From contig NZ_SIRE01000002.1 in the NCBI RefSeq assembly GCF_004307995.1, positions 62,001 through 126,000 of the forward strand: a stretch of 64,000 nt of DNA. Direction: 5' to 3'. This document shows positions 8,506-17,352 of this stretch, in pieces. A model generated the notes under the pieces. The model saw nothing but the letters and a program-made list of their open reading frames with translations, ran no database searches and was not told the origin of the DNA. The stretch is from Paenibacillus thalictri (lineage in GTDB: Bacteria; Bacillota; Bacilli; Paenibacillales; NBRC-103111). The translations under genes and the position numbers were made by a program. Numbering within the stretch: position 1 is the stretch's first letter; every line of letters starts with the position of its first letter.

Positions 8506-9651
8506 TTATTGTGCCAAAGTTTTTTTCTCGCTTCGTTTCCACTGCATATACCAGTTTGCGATTTCCGGGCCGGGACTGACTCCCGCTTCTTGCTGTAAAA
8601 TATTTACCAAATATTGGTATTGCGTCTCTACCGATTCCGTATCTTTCATCCGCGCATAAATATTCATCAGTGCCAAAGCGTTGTCCTCCTCCAGCGGGTC
8701 CAGCTTTTGGATGCGGTGATATACCGCCAGCGCTTCCGAGTCCATGCCATGCTCATAATAAAACCGCCCTAGCTGGCGGGCATGCTGCATCCAAAGCGCC
8801 TTCAGACGCTGGCGTTCCACCTCGGCCCATACATAATTCTCTTCTTCGTAATAGGCTCCTTCATACAGGTCAAGCACTTTTTGGTGTTCGGAAACGTGTT
8901 CAAACGAAACACGCGGCAATTGGCGAAGCTGCTCCTCCCATTCCACGGTATCGATGCGAACCTGATGGGTTTCCATAATATAACCATAACTTGAATAGTT
9001 GATGGTAATGATTCCTTCCAGATTCGCCTCTTTAAACATACTGCGTATCCGGTGAATGCTGGTATGCAGATTGGCGCTTCCCTTCTGCTCATCCAGATCG
9101 GGCCATAACAGCTCCAGCAGCGATTCTTTACTGACCATCCGCTGGCGGTAATGGAATAAATAAGCGAACAATTCCTTAATTTTCGCGGTTCTCCATTTTA
9201 ACCGTTCGCGTTCGCCGTTATGCTTCTGGATATGCAGCATACCCATGCAGCGAATAAGCATGTGTGCCGGCGGTTTGGGCTTAGGTGTAGAACCGAGGCG
9301 CCTCTGAAGGCGGTCAATCGTCTTGTTCAACCGTTCACGGCTGACGGGCTTCATAACGTAGTCCAATGCTTCCAAGCCAAACGCCTTCAGCGCATATTCA
9401 TTATGCGCCGTCACAAAGACGATTTCCGTCAATGGAGAACACATGCGTATTCGCTCCGTTGCTTGCAACCCGTTCATTTCAGGCATATGTATATCGATAA
9501 AAACTACATCCGGCCGTTGTATTGCAATTTGGCTGACGGCCTCTTCGGCATTCATAAACCGGCCGATCACTTCACAATCATCCAGTTCCAGAAGCTGCTT
9601 CTCCAGTTTGATCAAAGCCAAACGTTCGTCATCCACCAACACAATTCTCAT
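8506..9651 (-). CDS. Orphan response regulator with winged-helix and BTAD (SARP-like) output
   Basis: Cytosolic regulator of 381 residues. The receiver domain (1-120) has VDDE near 6, the acceptor Asp in VVFIDIHMPEMNG, VTAHNEYA and the conserved Lys in YVMKPVS. A winged-helix, Trans_reg_C-like region follows near 140-230 (LLWPDLDEQKGSANLHTSIHR fits the SARP class). A helical BTAD/TPR-like region ends the protein (240-372). This receiver plus SARP architecture is known in Bacillales. No kinase gene is adjacent, so its partner is elsewhere or absent. ATG 9651 has AAAGGATG upstream. A TATAAT on the minus strand near 9714 may be its -10 box. Confidence 0.85.
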   Translation of the reverse strand: MRIVLVDDERLALIKLEKQLLELDDCEVIGRFMNAEEAVSQIAIQRPDVVFIDIHMPEMNGLQATERIRMCSPLTEIVFVTAHNEYALKAFGLEALDYVMKPVSRERLNKTIDRLQRRLGSTPKPKPPAHMLIRCMGMLHIQKHNGERERLKWRTAKIKELFAYLFHYRQRMVSKESLLELLWPDLDEQKGSANLHTSIHRIRSMFKEANLEGIITINYSSYGYIMETHQVRIDTVEWEEQLRQLPRVSFEHVSEHQKVLDLYEGAYYEEENYVWAEVERQRLKALWMQHARQLGRFYYEHGMDSEALAVYHRIQKLDPLEEDNALALMNIYARMKDTESVETQYQYLVNILQQEAGVSPGPEIANWYMQWKRSEKKTLAQ

Positions 9652-10076
9652 GTACGCACATCCTTTAATTTCCTTGATTCACCGATTCATCCCAATATGG
9701 TTCATTATAGCAGCTGATATTGGATAGGCATACGCAAAATGGAACAGCCTCTATCGATCGCGCTCTTTCGCCGGCACCTTCAGTTCCATCGTATTCGCTG
9801 ACGATGGCAAATTGCCGCTGTCCGATCTCCCCACCGGCTTCGATTGGGACGTAAACAAACCTTCTTAATCTTATATCGGAATTTCGCTTGCATTGTATTA
9901 CGTTATTAACCAACGGCTTCTAAAATATGTAAAAGCCAGCGCATCGCACCGGCTTCTGCATGGATCAGCGATCTACGCGTCTTCGTATGATGCATGCCGG
10001 CCTAAGATGACAACCACTCCGCGTTTGCAGTATGATGATTGAATAACATCAACTTGCTATGGAGTGGCATTGCCAA
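9652..10076. other. Intergenic stretch without recognisable gene
   Basis: 425 bp between the divergently read regulator and helicase genes. A minus-strand TATAAT near 9714 could serve the regulator. A weak stem with GGCTT arms near 9931-9955 lacks a convincing U-run. An 82-codon minus frame here has no ribosome-binding site and no protein-like features. Confidence 0.5.
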
Positions 10077-12647
10077 ATGAATAACCTTCCGATCGAACAG
10101 GTGCTGCCCGAGCTGCAGCATCATCTCGCAAAAAACGCTAACGCCGTGCTCGTAGCGGCTCCCGGGGCAGGCAAAACAACACGTGTCCCGCTGGCGCTGC
10201 TGAACGAGCCGTGGCTCGCCGGGCGCCGCATCTTGATGCTGGAGCCGCGCAGATTGGCCGCCAGAACGGCGGCGCGTTATATGGCATCGCTATTGGGAGA
10301 GCAAGTCGGCGAAACCGTAGGGTACCGCGTTCGTCAAGACAGCAAAACCGGGCCGAACACACGCATCGAGGTAATTACCGAAGGGGTGTTGACCCGAATG
10401 CTGCAGGAGGATCCGGCGCTGGAGCAGGCGGGCATCGTCATTTTTGACGAATTCCATGAGCGCAGCCTTCACGCCGACTTGGGCTTGGCGTTGTGCCTGC
10501 AATCGCAAGAGCTGCTGTCCGGGGATTTGAAGCTGCTTGTCATGTCGGCGACCTTGGAAGCCGAGCCGGTTGCCGCGCTGATGAACGATGCGCCCATCAT
10601 CCGAAGCGAAGGGCGCGCTTACCCCGTTGAGACACATTATATAAGCAGGCGCCCCGACGAGCGCCTCGAATCCGCCGCGGTTCGCACCATCGCTGAAGCG
10701 ATGCGCCAAGAACCGTCCGGCGATATGCTTGTGTTTTTGCCCGGCACGGGAGAAATCCGCCGCGTACAGGAACGGCTCTCCGAGCTGCGGCTCGACGCAT
10801 CCGTTCAGGTGCATCCGCTGCACGGCAGCTTGACCTCGGAGGAACAAGATGAAGCGATATCGCCCGCGCCGGCGGGACACCGTAAAATCGTGCTGGCCAC
10901 CTCCATTGCGGAGACCAGCTTGACCGTGGAAGGCGTGCGTATCGTGGTCGACTGCGGGCTCAGCCGTATCCCCCGGTTCTCGCCGAGAACCGGAATGACG
11001 CGGCTGGAGACCGTACCGGTCTCCAGAGCTTCGGCCGACCAGCGGCGCGGCCGGGCGGGACGTCTCGGCCCCGGCGTCTGCTGGCGGCTGTGGAGCGAAC
11101 AGGAGGACCGCCGCCTCGCCGAGCGGAGCAGCCCGGAAATGCTGGAGGCCGACCTCGCGCCGCTGATGCTTGAGCTGGCGGCTTGGGGCACGGCGGATCC
11201 GACCGAGCTGCGCTGGCTGGATCCGCCTCCCGCAGCCGCCTGCGGGCAAGCGCGCGAGCTGCTGCGCCGGCTCGGCGCCTTGGACGGCCGCGGCGCGCTC
11301 ACCGCGCACGGCCGCCGCATGGCCGGGCTGGGGCTGCATCCCCGCCTCGCCCACATGATGGTGCAGGCCATTCCGCTCGGACTCGGCGGAATGGCCTGCG
11401 AGATCGCCGCGCTGCTCGGCGAGCGCGACGTGCTCAAGGGCGCCGGCGCAACGCCGGACGCCGATGTGCGCCTGCGGCTGGAGGCGCTGCGCAAAGCCGC
11501 CGGCAGCGGCCGTCCGCCCCGGCAAGGGGCCGGCTCGGCGCCAGCGCCTGCGGAAGCGGCGGCCGCCGCGCACTTCGCCGGCGGCTTCAGCGTCGACACA
11601 GCCGCTTGCCGCCGCGTGCGGCAGGAAGCCGACCGCTGGAAGCAGGCGCTCCAGCTGCCGCTTCGCGCCGATGCCTCCGGCGTGGACGCCTGCGGGCTGC
11701 TGCTTGCGTTTGCGTATCCCGACCGCATCGCCCAGAGCCGGTCCACCGGCCGGTTCCTGCTCAGCAGCGGACGCGGGGCGATGTTCGCTACGCTGCAGCC
11801 GCTGGCCGCCGAGCCGTATCTGGTCGCCGCCGAGCTCGACGATCAAGGCGCGGAAAGCCGCATCCATCTGGCCGCCCCTGTCACGCTGGCCGAGCTGGAG
11901 CAGCACTTCTCCTCGCACATCGAGCAAGAGGAGCTTGTCGTTTGGGACCGCGCCGCGCAAGCGGTGCGCGCCCGCAAACGGCTGCGGTTCGGCGCGCTGC
12001 TGTTGAAGGAAACACCGTTGGCCAAGCCGGATCCGGAAGCGGTCGCCGGCGCCTTGCTGCAAGGTATCGCGGAAGAAGGGCTGCGTGTGCTGCCTTGGTC
12101 CAAAGCGGCGAGGCAGTTGCAGCAGCGGCTCCAATTCATGCACGAAGTGGACCGCGAGTGGCCCAACGCATCCGACGAAGCGCTGATAGCCGGTTTAGCT
12201 GATTGGCTTGCCCCTCATCTATCCGGCATGAAAAGCTTCGCCGACCTGACGCGGCTCCACCTTTCCGATGCGCTCGCGGACATGCTGGATTGGAAGCAGC
12301 GCAGAGAACTTGACGAATACGCGCCAACGCATATGGCCGTCCCCAGCGGCTCGCGGGTCGCCATCGATTATACCGATCCGTGCTCGCCGGTGCTGGCCGT
12401 TCGACTGCAGGAAATGTTTGGTCTCGCCCAAACGCCCAGAATCGGCCGCGGCCATGTTCCGCTTACGCTGCATTTGCTTTCTCCGGCGATGCGGCCCGTA
12501 CAAGTGACGCAAGATTTATCCAATTTTTGGAAAAATACATATTTTGAGATTAAAAAAGATCTCAAGGGCCGTTATCCGAAGCATTATTGGCCGGATGACC
12601 CGACTGCCGCCCAACCGACAAACCGGGTTCGTCCGAAACCTCAGTAA
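10077..12647 (+). CDS. hrpB: ATP-dependent RNA helicase HrpB
   Basis: DEAH-box helicase of the HrpB family (856 residues, normal length), expected to be cytosolic; its cellular role in Firmicutes is unclear. Walker A GAGKTT near residue 32, DEAH-variant motif DEFHE near 125, SAT motif (MSATLE), then the second RecA domain with SIAETSLTVEGV and RRGRAGR near 330. The helicase-associated region and the HrpB C-terminal domain follow (IGRGHVPLTLHLLSP, near 800). ATG 10077 is preferred over ATG 10059 because GGAG at 10061-10064 would serve it. The stretch 11000-12000 is much richer in G+C than its surroundings, and an Ala/Gly/Pro-rich linker lies near residues 480-505. Confidence 0.92.
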   Translation: MNNLPIEQVLPELQHHLAKNANAVLVAAPGAGKTTRVPLALLNEPWLAGRRILMLEPRRLAARTAARYMASLLGEQVGETVGYRVRQDSKTGPNTRIEVITEGVLTRMLQEDPALEQAGIVIFDEFHERSLHADLGLALCLQSQELLSGDLKLLVMSATLEAEPVAALMNDAPIIRSEGRAYPVETHYISRRPDERLESAAVRTIAEAMRQEPSGDMLVFLPGTGEIRRVQERLSELRLDASVQVHPLHGSLTSEEQDEAISPAPAGHRKIVLATSIAETSLTVEGVRIVVDCGLSRIPRFSPRTGMTRLETVPVSRASADQRRGRAGRLGPGVCWRLWSEQEDRRLAERSSPEMLEADLAPLMLELAAWGTADPTELRWLDPPPAAACGQARELLRRLGALDGRGALTAHGRRMAGLGLHPRLAHMMVQAIPLGLGGMACEIAALLGERDVLKGAGATPDADVRLRLEALRKAAGSGRPPRQGAGSAPAPAEAAAAAHFAGGFSVDTAACRRVRQEADRWKQALQLPLRADASGVDACGLLLAFAYPDRIAQSRSTGRFLLSSGRGAMFATLQPLAAEPYLVAAELDDQGAESRIHLAAPVTLAELEQHFSSHIEQEELVVWDRAAQAVRARKRLRFGALLLKETPLAKPDPEAVAGALLQGIAEEGLRVLPWSKAARQLQQRLQFMHEVDREWPNASDEALIAGLADWLAPHLSGMKSFADLTRLHLSDALADMLDWKQRRELDEYAPTHMAVPSGSRVAIDYTDPCSPVLAVRLQEMFGLAQTPRIGRGHVPLTLHLLSPAMRPVQVTQDLSNFWKNTYFEIKKDLKGRYPKHYWPDDPTAAQPTNRVRPKPQ

Positions 12648-12678
12648 ACCCGCTTGCCTGCGGGCTGCCGTTATATGC

Positions 12679-12727
12679 AAAAAAGCTTCCCGAACCGCCG
12701 CTGCATGCGGGGCCGGAAGCTTTTTTT
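12679..12727. terminator. Bidirectional terminator between hrpB and the sia-like operon
   Basis: The stem AAAAAGCTTCC (about 12680-12690) pairs with GGAAGCTTTTT (12715-12725), with T-runs on both strands. It can serve hrpB on the plus strand and the phosphatase gene on the minus strand. Confidence 0.8.
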
Positions 12728-12770
12728 GCTTTGATTTTGTACCTTGAATGTAAATACGTCTCCCGCGGTC

Positions 12771-14576
12771 TTACGCCTTGAAACCAAGCAGCGTAATATC
12801 GTCGCGCTGCGGCTCATCGCCCATATAATGCTTAAGCTGCGACCGGAACTCTACCTCTTGTTCGGTGAGCGGTTTTTCCCCGCACGACCGAATCAGCTCC
12901 GCAAAACGCTGCTTTCCGAAGGAGTAGTTTTTCTCGCCGCCATTCTGGTCCAAATATCCGTCGGTAGTCATATAAAACGAGGTGCCGTTCTCCAATTGCA
13001 GCCTTGTATTCGTGAACTGGAACGCACTTGTCGTTTTGCGGCTGCCTACACTCTTCCGGTCGCCGCTTACCGTCTTCAGTTCAGTTCCGTATTTTGCAAA
13101 CAGCGAACATTTGGCTCCCGCAAACACGAGATGGTCATTGCGTACCAGGCAGATCCCGATATCCAGCCCGTCGTCCGAGAACGGATCGCCCTGATCCCGT
13201 TTCATCATCTGTTTGATCACGGCATTTAACTTGCCGATAATTAGCGCCGGGTCGTCATCATTTTCCGATTCCACAATCAGATTCAAGATCGATACGGCCA
13301 GCATCGTCATCAGCGCTCCGGGCACTCCATGGCCGGTACAGTCGCCGACAGCAATAAAATACCCGCTGCGGGCCTGCTTGGCCCAGTAGAAATCCCCGCC
13401 GACGACGTCACGCGGCTTCCACAACAAGAAGTGCTCCTTCAAGAATCCGTCCAAAATCTGCTTGGAAGGCAGAATCGCTTCCTGTATTCGCTGAGCGTAA
13501 TCGATGCTATCGGTCAGCTTCAGTGTCTGCTCCTTCAGCTGCCTTGTTCGTTCGCTGACAAGCCGCTCAAGCTGTTCGTTAAGCTCCAACGCCCGTTTGT
13601 ACGGATTGGCCAAATAACGCGAAATCACAAAAAACAGGAACGTCATCACCACAATACAGATGCCTGTCGCAAGCCAGGTATGCAGCTTTACCTTCTCCAG
13701 AAACGATACCGTCTCGCTCCTGTCGATTTGGAACAGCAGCTCCCAATTAGTCGATTTGAGCGGATAACCGATCAGATCAACAATCTCGCCGCGATCGTTG
13801 GTATACTCCAGCACCTGCGGACCTGCTGCAATGCTGCCGGTCCCAATCCCGATTCCTTTTACCACGGAATCCGGAATAAACCCGGAGATCATTTTCCCGT
13901 CATGCGCAACATTGTCGGAAAGGCTGATTTTTCCGGTATTGTCGACTAGCCATAAGTGGCTGCTCTGACCGTATTTGTACTTTGCAAATTCATCGGACAA
14001 GCTCTTCAGGTTCATCCCGACGCCGGCAACGCCGGACGGATGTTTCGGATCGCCCATCATCACATTGATAAAGGCAAACGTATCTTCACGTTTATCATTA
14101 TAATCAATAAACATCTCCAGCTGACGCTGCTTCCCCAGAAAATCAAAAAACCAGCGGTTCAGCGGATTTGCGGGATCCATCGTATCGACAATACGTCCTT
14201 CTTCTGTCCAATAATGCCGCGTCAGCGTACTGACAATAAAAGCATTGCTGTAATCGAACCCTTTGGCCAATCTGGCCAGCTTCTCTATCGAATGTTTGCC
14301 CATCTGCTCGTCGGTTTCCCCGTTTTGCAGCCAGGCGATAATTTCGGGGTCCTGAGCCAGCAGCAGAGAAGATTCCATAGCCCGCTGCATGCGCCCGTCG
14401 ACCTTTGAAGCAACCGATTCGGCTATATATAGCAAATCCTTCTGCTTCAGCTTTTTGACGACCTCATTTTCCGTCAGCACGTACACAATCGAACCTGCAA
14501 GCAGAATCGACATGACGATAATGATGCTGGCTAACATAACAACTCGCATTACGCCCCGATCACGGGAAATCATCAT
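12771..14576 (-). CDS. Membrane PP2C-type phosphatase, SiaA-like (SpoIIE domain)
   Basis: Predicted Ser/Thr phosphatase that would dephosphorylate the SiaC-like protein encoded in the same operon. Membrane segment near 13-35, extracellular Cache-type sensor about 40-285, second membrane segment about 293-315 (LATGICIVVMTFLFFVISRY), coiled coil to 355, then a PP2C/SpoIIE domain 385-598. Metal-binding acidic residues are visible in VGGDFYW, AVGDCTGHGVPGA and QRDDITLLG. The helix SIDYAQRIQEAILP before the domain is typical of SiaA and related regulators. ATG 14576 overlaps the stop of the preceding kinase gene (ATGA), so translation is likely coupled; GGGAG precedes it. Pseudomonas SiaA has the same plan with HAMP. 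The family call is firm; the substrate is inferred from gene order. Confidence 0.85.
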   Translation of the reverse strand: MMISRDRGVMRVVMLASIIIVMSILLAGSIVYVLTENEVVKKLKQKDLLYIAESVASKVDGRMQRAMESSLLLAQDPEIIAWLQNGETDEQMGKHSIEKLARLAKGFDYSNAFIVSTLTRHYWTEEGRIVDTMDPANPLNRWFFDFLGKQRQLEMFIDYNDKREDTFAFINVMMGDPKHPSGVAGVGMNLKSLSDEFAKYKYGQSSHLWLVDNTGKISLSDNVAHDGKMISGFIPDSVVKGIGIGTGSIAAGPQVLEYTNDRGEIVDLIGYPLKSTNWELLFQIDRSETVSFLEKVKLHTWLATGICIVVMTFLFFVISRYLANPYKRALELNEQLERLVSERTRQLKEQTLKLTDSIDYAQRIQEAILPSKQILDGFLKEHFLLWKPRDVVGGDFYWAKQARSGYFIAVGDCTGHGVPGALMTMLAVSILNLIVESENDDDPALIIGKLNAVIKQMMKRDQGDPFSDDGLDIGICLVRNDHLVFAGAKCSLFAKYGTELKTVSGDRKSVGSRKTTSAFQFTNTRLQLENGTSFYMTTDGYLDQNGGEKNYSFGKQRFAELIRSCGEKPLTEQEVEFRSQLKHYMGDEPQRDDITLLGFKA

Positions 14577-15559
14577 TTTCCGCTCCCTTTGAATCTCCCG
14601 TTTTGCAGTCGTTTGGCCGGAAGGGTAAAATAAACCGTACTGCTTCCCTCGATGCCATCCGGTGCCGGAATTATCCCGATATTCCCTTCGTGCCGGAGCA
14701 CGATAATTTTGGCAATCGCCAGACCCAGCTCGGTTCGCCTGAAACGGTCAAGCTGCATCGACGGCAGAGGCGTTTCCTCGAACCCCCCACCGCCATCCGT
14801 AATGGACACCGTCACCGTATGTCCCGGCTCATCCCGCTCGTCCTGATCGGTCAACGCGCCTTCCTTCACATCCACCTGAATATGGATGTTTCCGTGGTCC
14901 GGAGTCCGTTTCATCGCGTAAGCGATCAAGTGATGGACAGCCTGCCCCAGCCTTGTAGGATCGTAGCTCAGGCGCAATCCTTCAAATTCGGACAGATCGG
15001 GCTGGCGGGTTAAGGTCAAACGAAACCCTTCACCCGACACATCGGACTCCGCTTTTTGCAGCAAATCCTGCAATTGATGAAGCGAGCAATCCATCAGCGT
15101 CAGCCGTGTCTGGCTAGATTCCAGCTTGGAAATTTCAAACAAATCGTCGATCAAGTGATTCACATAAGTAGACTTATCGTAGACCAGCTGCAAATAATGC
15201 GAGCTTGGCTCGATGATGCCGTCAAGCATCGCCTTGACATACCCTTGAACGGAGGTCATCGGCGTGCCCAGCTCATGCGATATGTCCGTGATGAGCTGCC
15301 TGCGGGCCTTCTCCATCTGGCGGAGCTGCTCGTTAATCCGCGACATTTCGCTTTCTTGCCGCTTCAGGCTTTTGCCTTGTATATCGCTGATATTAAAAAT
15401 TTTCATGGATAACTTCAGCAGCCGCTCGTAATGCCCGATCAACTCCTGAAAGGGCTCCTGCAGCTCATTGCCCTCTTGCCGGTTATCCTCTAATGACTGC
15501 TTAGCCGATCTTAGCGCATTGATTTCGAGTTCGAACAACCCACGGTTCGATTTTGTCAT
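14573..15559 (-). CDS. Cytosolic histidine kinase-like protein with degenerate ATP site
   Basis: 328 residues, no membrane segment. An N-terminal helical region (1-100) is followed by a good HisKA domain with the phospho-acceptor in DISHELGTPMTSVQGYV near 142. That helix closely resembles the one in the 7TMR-DISM kinase at 17353 (NISHELGTPMTAVQGYL), which suggests duplication. The ATPase domain looks damaged. The N-box reads HLIAYAMKRT where the paralogue has NLVYNAIKFT, losing the Mg-coordinating Asn. About a dozen ATP-lid residues are missing, and the G2 box reads TELGLAIAK instead of GSGLGLAIAK. DGGGGF (G1) remains. It may be a pseudokinase, scaffold or phosphotransfer domain. ATG 15559 (GAGGA 8 nt upstream) is preferred over TTG 15568. 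Confidence 0.85.
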   Translation of the reverse strand: MTKSNRGLFELEINALRSAKQSLEDNRQEGNELQEPFQELIGHYERLLKLSMKIFNISDIQGKSLKRQESEMSRINEQLRQMEKARRQLITDISHELGTPMTSVQGYVKAMLDGIIEPSSHYLQLVYDKSTYVNHLIDDLFEISKLESSQTRLTLMDCSLHQLQDLLQKAESDVSGEGFRLTLTRQPDLSEFEGLRLSYDPTRLGQAVHHLIAYAMKRTPDHGNIHIQVDVKEGALTDQDERDEPGHTVTVSITDGGGGFEETPLPSMQLDRFRRTELGLAIAKIIVLRHEGNIGIIPAPDGIEGSSTVYFTLPAKRLQNGRFKGSGK

Positions 15560-15564
15560 CTGAA

Positions 15565-15951
15565 TCAATCCTCAGGAAGAAAAATAATATCAAACGGAAG
15601 CTCGAGATCTTCCTTAAATTCTTCCGCGCATTCGATTTCGCTTTCGTTGTCTTCACGGCAGTACCATTGGATGTAAATGCGCTTCCCTTGCAGGAACGCA
15701 TCGTTGAAACGGTCCAGCAGCATCATGACGCATTTCGCGCTGCTTGTGTTGATGTAAGGCAAATTCAGCAAAATACCCGTTTCTTCAGCTCCCGATACGG
15801 ATAAATACCGGTCCACCCAGGCAAATATAGGCTCGTAGAATTTAAAAGCATTCTCCGGATAAGATTGTCCCTGAAGGGCAAGCACATGCTTGCTTATATC
15901 AAAGCGCACCTCCGGCGTGCTTTTGGTTTGTTCAATAAACAGCGATTCCAT
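15565..15951 (-). CDS. SiaC-family regulatory phosphoprotein (DUF1987)
   Basis: Small cytosolic protein (128 residues) of the DUF1987/SiaC family. In Pseudomonas, SiaC is phosphorylated on a Thr by SiaB, dephosphorylated by SiaA, and in its unphosphorylated form activates the diguanylate cyclase SiaD. Family marks seen here: GQSYPENAFKFYEPI near 30-45, and LNLPYINTSSAKCVMMLLD near 63-81, where the Thr of NTSSAK matches the known phospho-site. The gene lies between the SiaB-like kinase (19 bp upstream) and the kinase-like gene (5 bp downstream). AAGGAGGG precedes ATG 15951. No diguanylate cyclase gene lies in the window, so the protein controlled here is unknown. Confidence 0.85.
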   Translation of the reverse strand: MESLFIEQTKSTPEVRFDISKHVLALQGQSYPENAFKFYEPIFAWVDRYLSVSGAEETGILLNLPYINTSSAKCVMMLLDRFNDAFLQGKRIYIQWYCREDNESEIECAEEFKEDLELPFDIIFLPED

Positions 15952-15970
15952 CGATGAACCCTCCTTGCCA

Positions 15971-16516
15971 TTAAACGACGGCTTCTAGTGTGAAAAAAGA
16001 ATATTGAGCGTCAATGCCGGTAATTGTGTACTTTAATGGCTGCGTCGACTTTCTGGCGATTTCGATCAATCCGATCCCCGCGCCCAAGCTATCCTCCGGC
16101 TGCGGCTGTCTAATCTTGCTTTTATACAGCGCCTTCAGCTCCGCTTTATTTAGAGGCTGTATTTGCAGCAGCAGGGACTGCAGCTGCTCTACATCGCTGT
16201 TGCATACCCGGTTGCCGGAACAGACATAATTGCCGATATCCGTTTTGCCGATGGCCACGATGCTCGAATGCACGACATGTTCGTAGAATTCGCCGCCAAG
16301 CTTGGTATTGCAGTAGTTTTTAATATTTTGCGTCTGCTCCACAAAAATGGAAAATATATCATAAACGTTGGATTTCAGATGATTTTCCGTTTCCATATAT
16401 TGCTTAACTGCCTCGCCAAGCTCTTCGATGATGCCTTGGGTTAATTTCCCAGAAAAGCATATCAGCAGCCCCTGGCGCTCCAGTAAGGTCTGCAGCTCGA
16501 GCAATTGATTGTGCAT
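15971..16516 (-). CDS. SiaB-family protein kinase (DUF6272)
   Basis: GHKL-fold protein kinase of 181 residues, expected to phosphorylate the SiaC-like protein encoded next. An N-box-like helix with FVEQTQNIKNYC lies near 62-73, and the glycine motif GAGIGLIEIARKS near 147-159. An N-terminal LLICFSGKLTQGIIEELG strand-helix is typical of the family. This is the first gene of the tight sia-like unit; GGGAGG lies 8 nt before ATG 16516. The 104 bp upstream separate it from the response-regulator stop and are A/T-rich, so it may have its own promoter (TTGACG lies near 16590 on the minus strand, without a good -10) or be read through from the two-component genes. Confidence 0.8.
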   Translation of the reverse strand: MHNQLLELQTLLERQGLLICFSGKLTQGIIEELGEAVKQYMETENHLKSNVYDIFSIFVEQTQNIKNYCNTKLGGEFYEHVVHSSIVAIGKTDIGNYVCSGNRVCNSDVEQLQSLLLQIQPLNKAELKALYKSKIRQPQPEDSLGAGIGLIEIARKSTQPLKYTITGIDAQYSFFTLEAVV

Positions 16517-16620
16517 CGCCTCGTCCTCCCGGTAAATAAATTAATATGATGTAAATTGTATCATTTCTCACAGTTTATCATAGTAAAAATAACGTCAAGT
16601 AGATTAAATAAATTTAGAGA

Positions 16621-17352
16621 CTAGTTTTCTGCGGCTCCGGATGAATTAAACTTATAACCGATCCCCCGGATGTTTTGAATATACCGCGGGAACTGCGGAT
16701 TGGCCTCGATTTTCCGGCGTATGCTGCTAATATGAACCAGTACGGTCCGCGTGTCCGAATTGCTCTCCACTCCCCAGATGGCGCGGTAAAGCTCCTCTGC
16801 GGTGAACACTTGATTCGGATTTTGCGCCAAAAAGACAAGCAGCTGCATTTCCTTGGCGGACAAAGTCACTTGATCTTTATTCACAAAAACGCAAAATTGC
16901 GTCAGATCGATTTCGAGACCTTCGAAAGAAATCAGCTTTCTTTTGTGCTCGGCTTTTTTCTCCGCCTGCCAAGCACGGTGGAAAATCGGCGCCCGCCTCA
17001 GGTTCGCCTGAACCCGCGCAACAACAACGACCGGATCAAACGGCTTGACAATGTAATCATCCCCGCCCAGCTCAAGTCCTTGGACGATATCGTCGGAATC
17101 TTTGCGGCAGCTAATAAAAATAATCGGCACATTCGACATTTTCCGAATCGCCTTGCACACCTCAAAACCGTCGATCCCGGGCAAATAAATATCCAGCAGC
17201 ACCAGCTCCGGCTTTTCCTCTTCCAACAGCCGCAAGCCTTCTTCTCCGCTTACAGCCGAAATCACCTGAAATCCGCCGCTTCGCAAATACAATCTGATCA
17301 ACTCGCGGATTTCCTGATCGTCTTCCACCAACAATATACGTTCATCTGCCAC
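16621..17352 (-). CDS. OmpR/PhoB-family response regulator
   Basis: DNA-binding regulator, 243 residues. Receiver domain 1-120: VEDD near 8, acceptor Asp in VLLDIYLPG near 53, conserved Lys in YIVKPFDP near 102. A winged-helix domain occupies about 145-238 (VFTAEELYRAIWG, TRTVLVHISSIRRKIE). The GTG start at 17352 directly follows the TAA of the kinase gene, and its ribosome-binding site GGAGGTGG lies inside the kinase's last codons, so the two are translationally linked. It is the natural partner of the 7TMR-DISM kinase, and could also receive phosphate from the HisKA-like protein at 14573, whose phospho-acceptor helix is similar. Confidence 0.92.
   Translation of the reverse strand: MADERILLVEDDQEIRELIRLYLRSGGFQVISAVSGEEGLRLLEEEKPELVLLDIYLPGIDGFEVCKAIRKMSNVPIIFISCRKDSDDIVQGLELGGDDYIVKPFDPVVVVARVQANLRRAPIFHRAWQAEKKAEHKRKLISFEGLEIDLTQFCVFVNKDQVTLSAKEMQLLVFLAQNPNQVFTAEELYRAIWGVESNSDTRTVLVHISSIRRKIEANPQFPRYIQNIRGIGYKFNSSGAAEN

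Noticed and set aside
8506..9651. SARP-type regulator as sign of an antibiotic gene cluster
   Set aside because: No biosynthetic genes (PKS, NRPS, tailoring) lie nearby; this receiver-BTAD form is common in Bacillales without clusters.
9665..9913. 82-codon minus-strand frame in the intergenic stretch
   Set aside because: No ribosome-binding site, no domain, and it overlaps the likely promoter of the SARP-type regulator.
10290..12143. 617-codon open frame on the minus strand
   Set aside because: It is antisense to hrpB and arises from the high G+C content there; no ribosome-binding site or protein-like motifs.
14573..15559. Suspected frameshift in the kinase-like gene because boxes are missing
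   Set aside because: The frame is continuous with family-like sequence before and after the altered boxes, so substitutions and a deletion explain it better.
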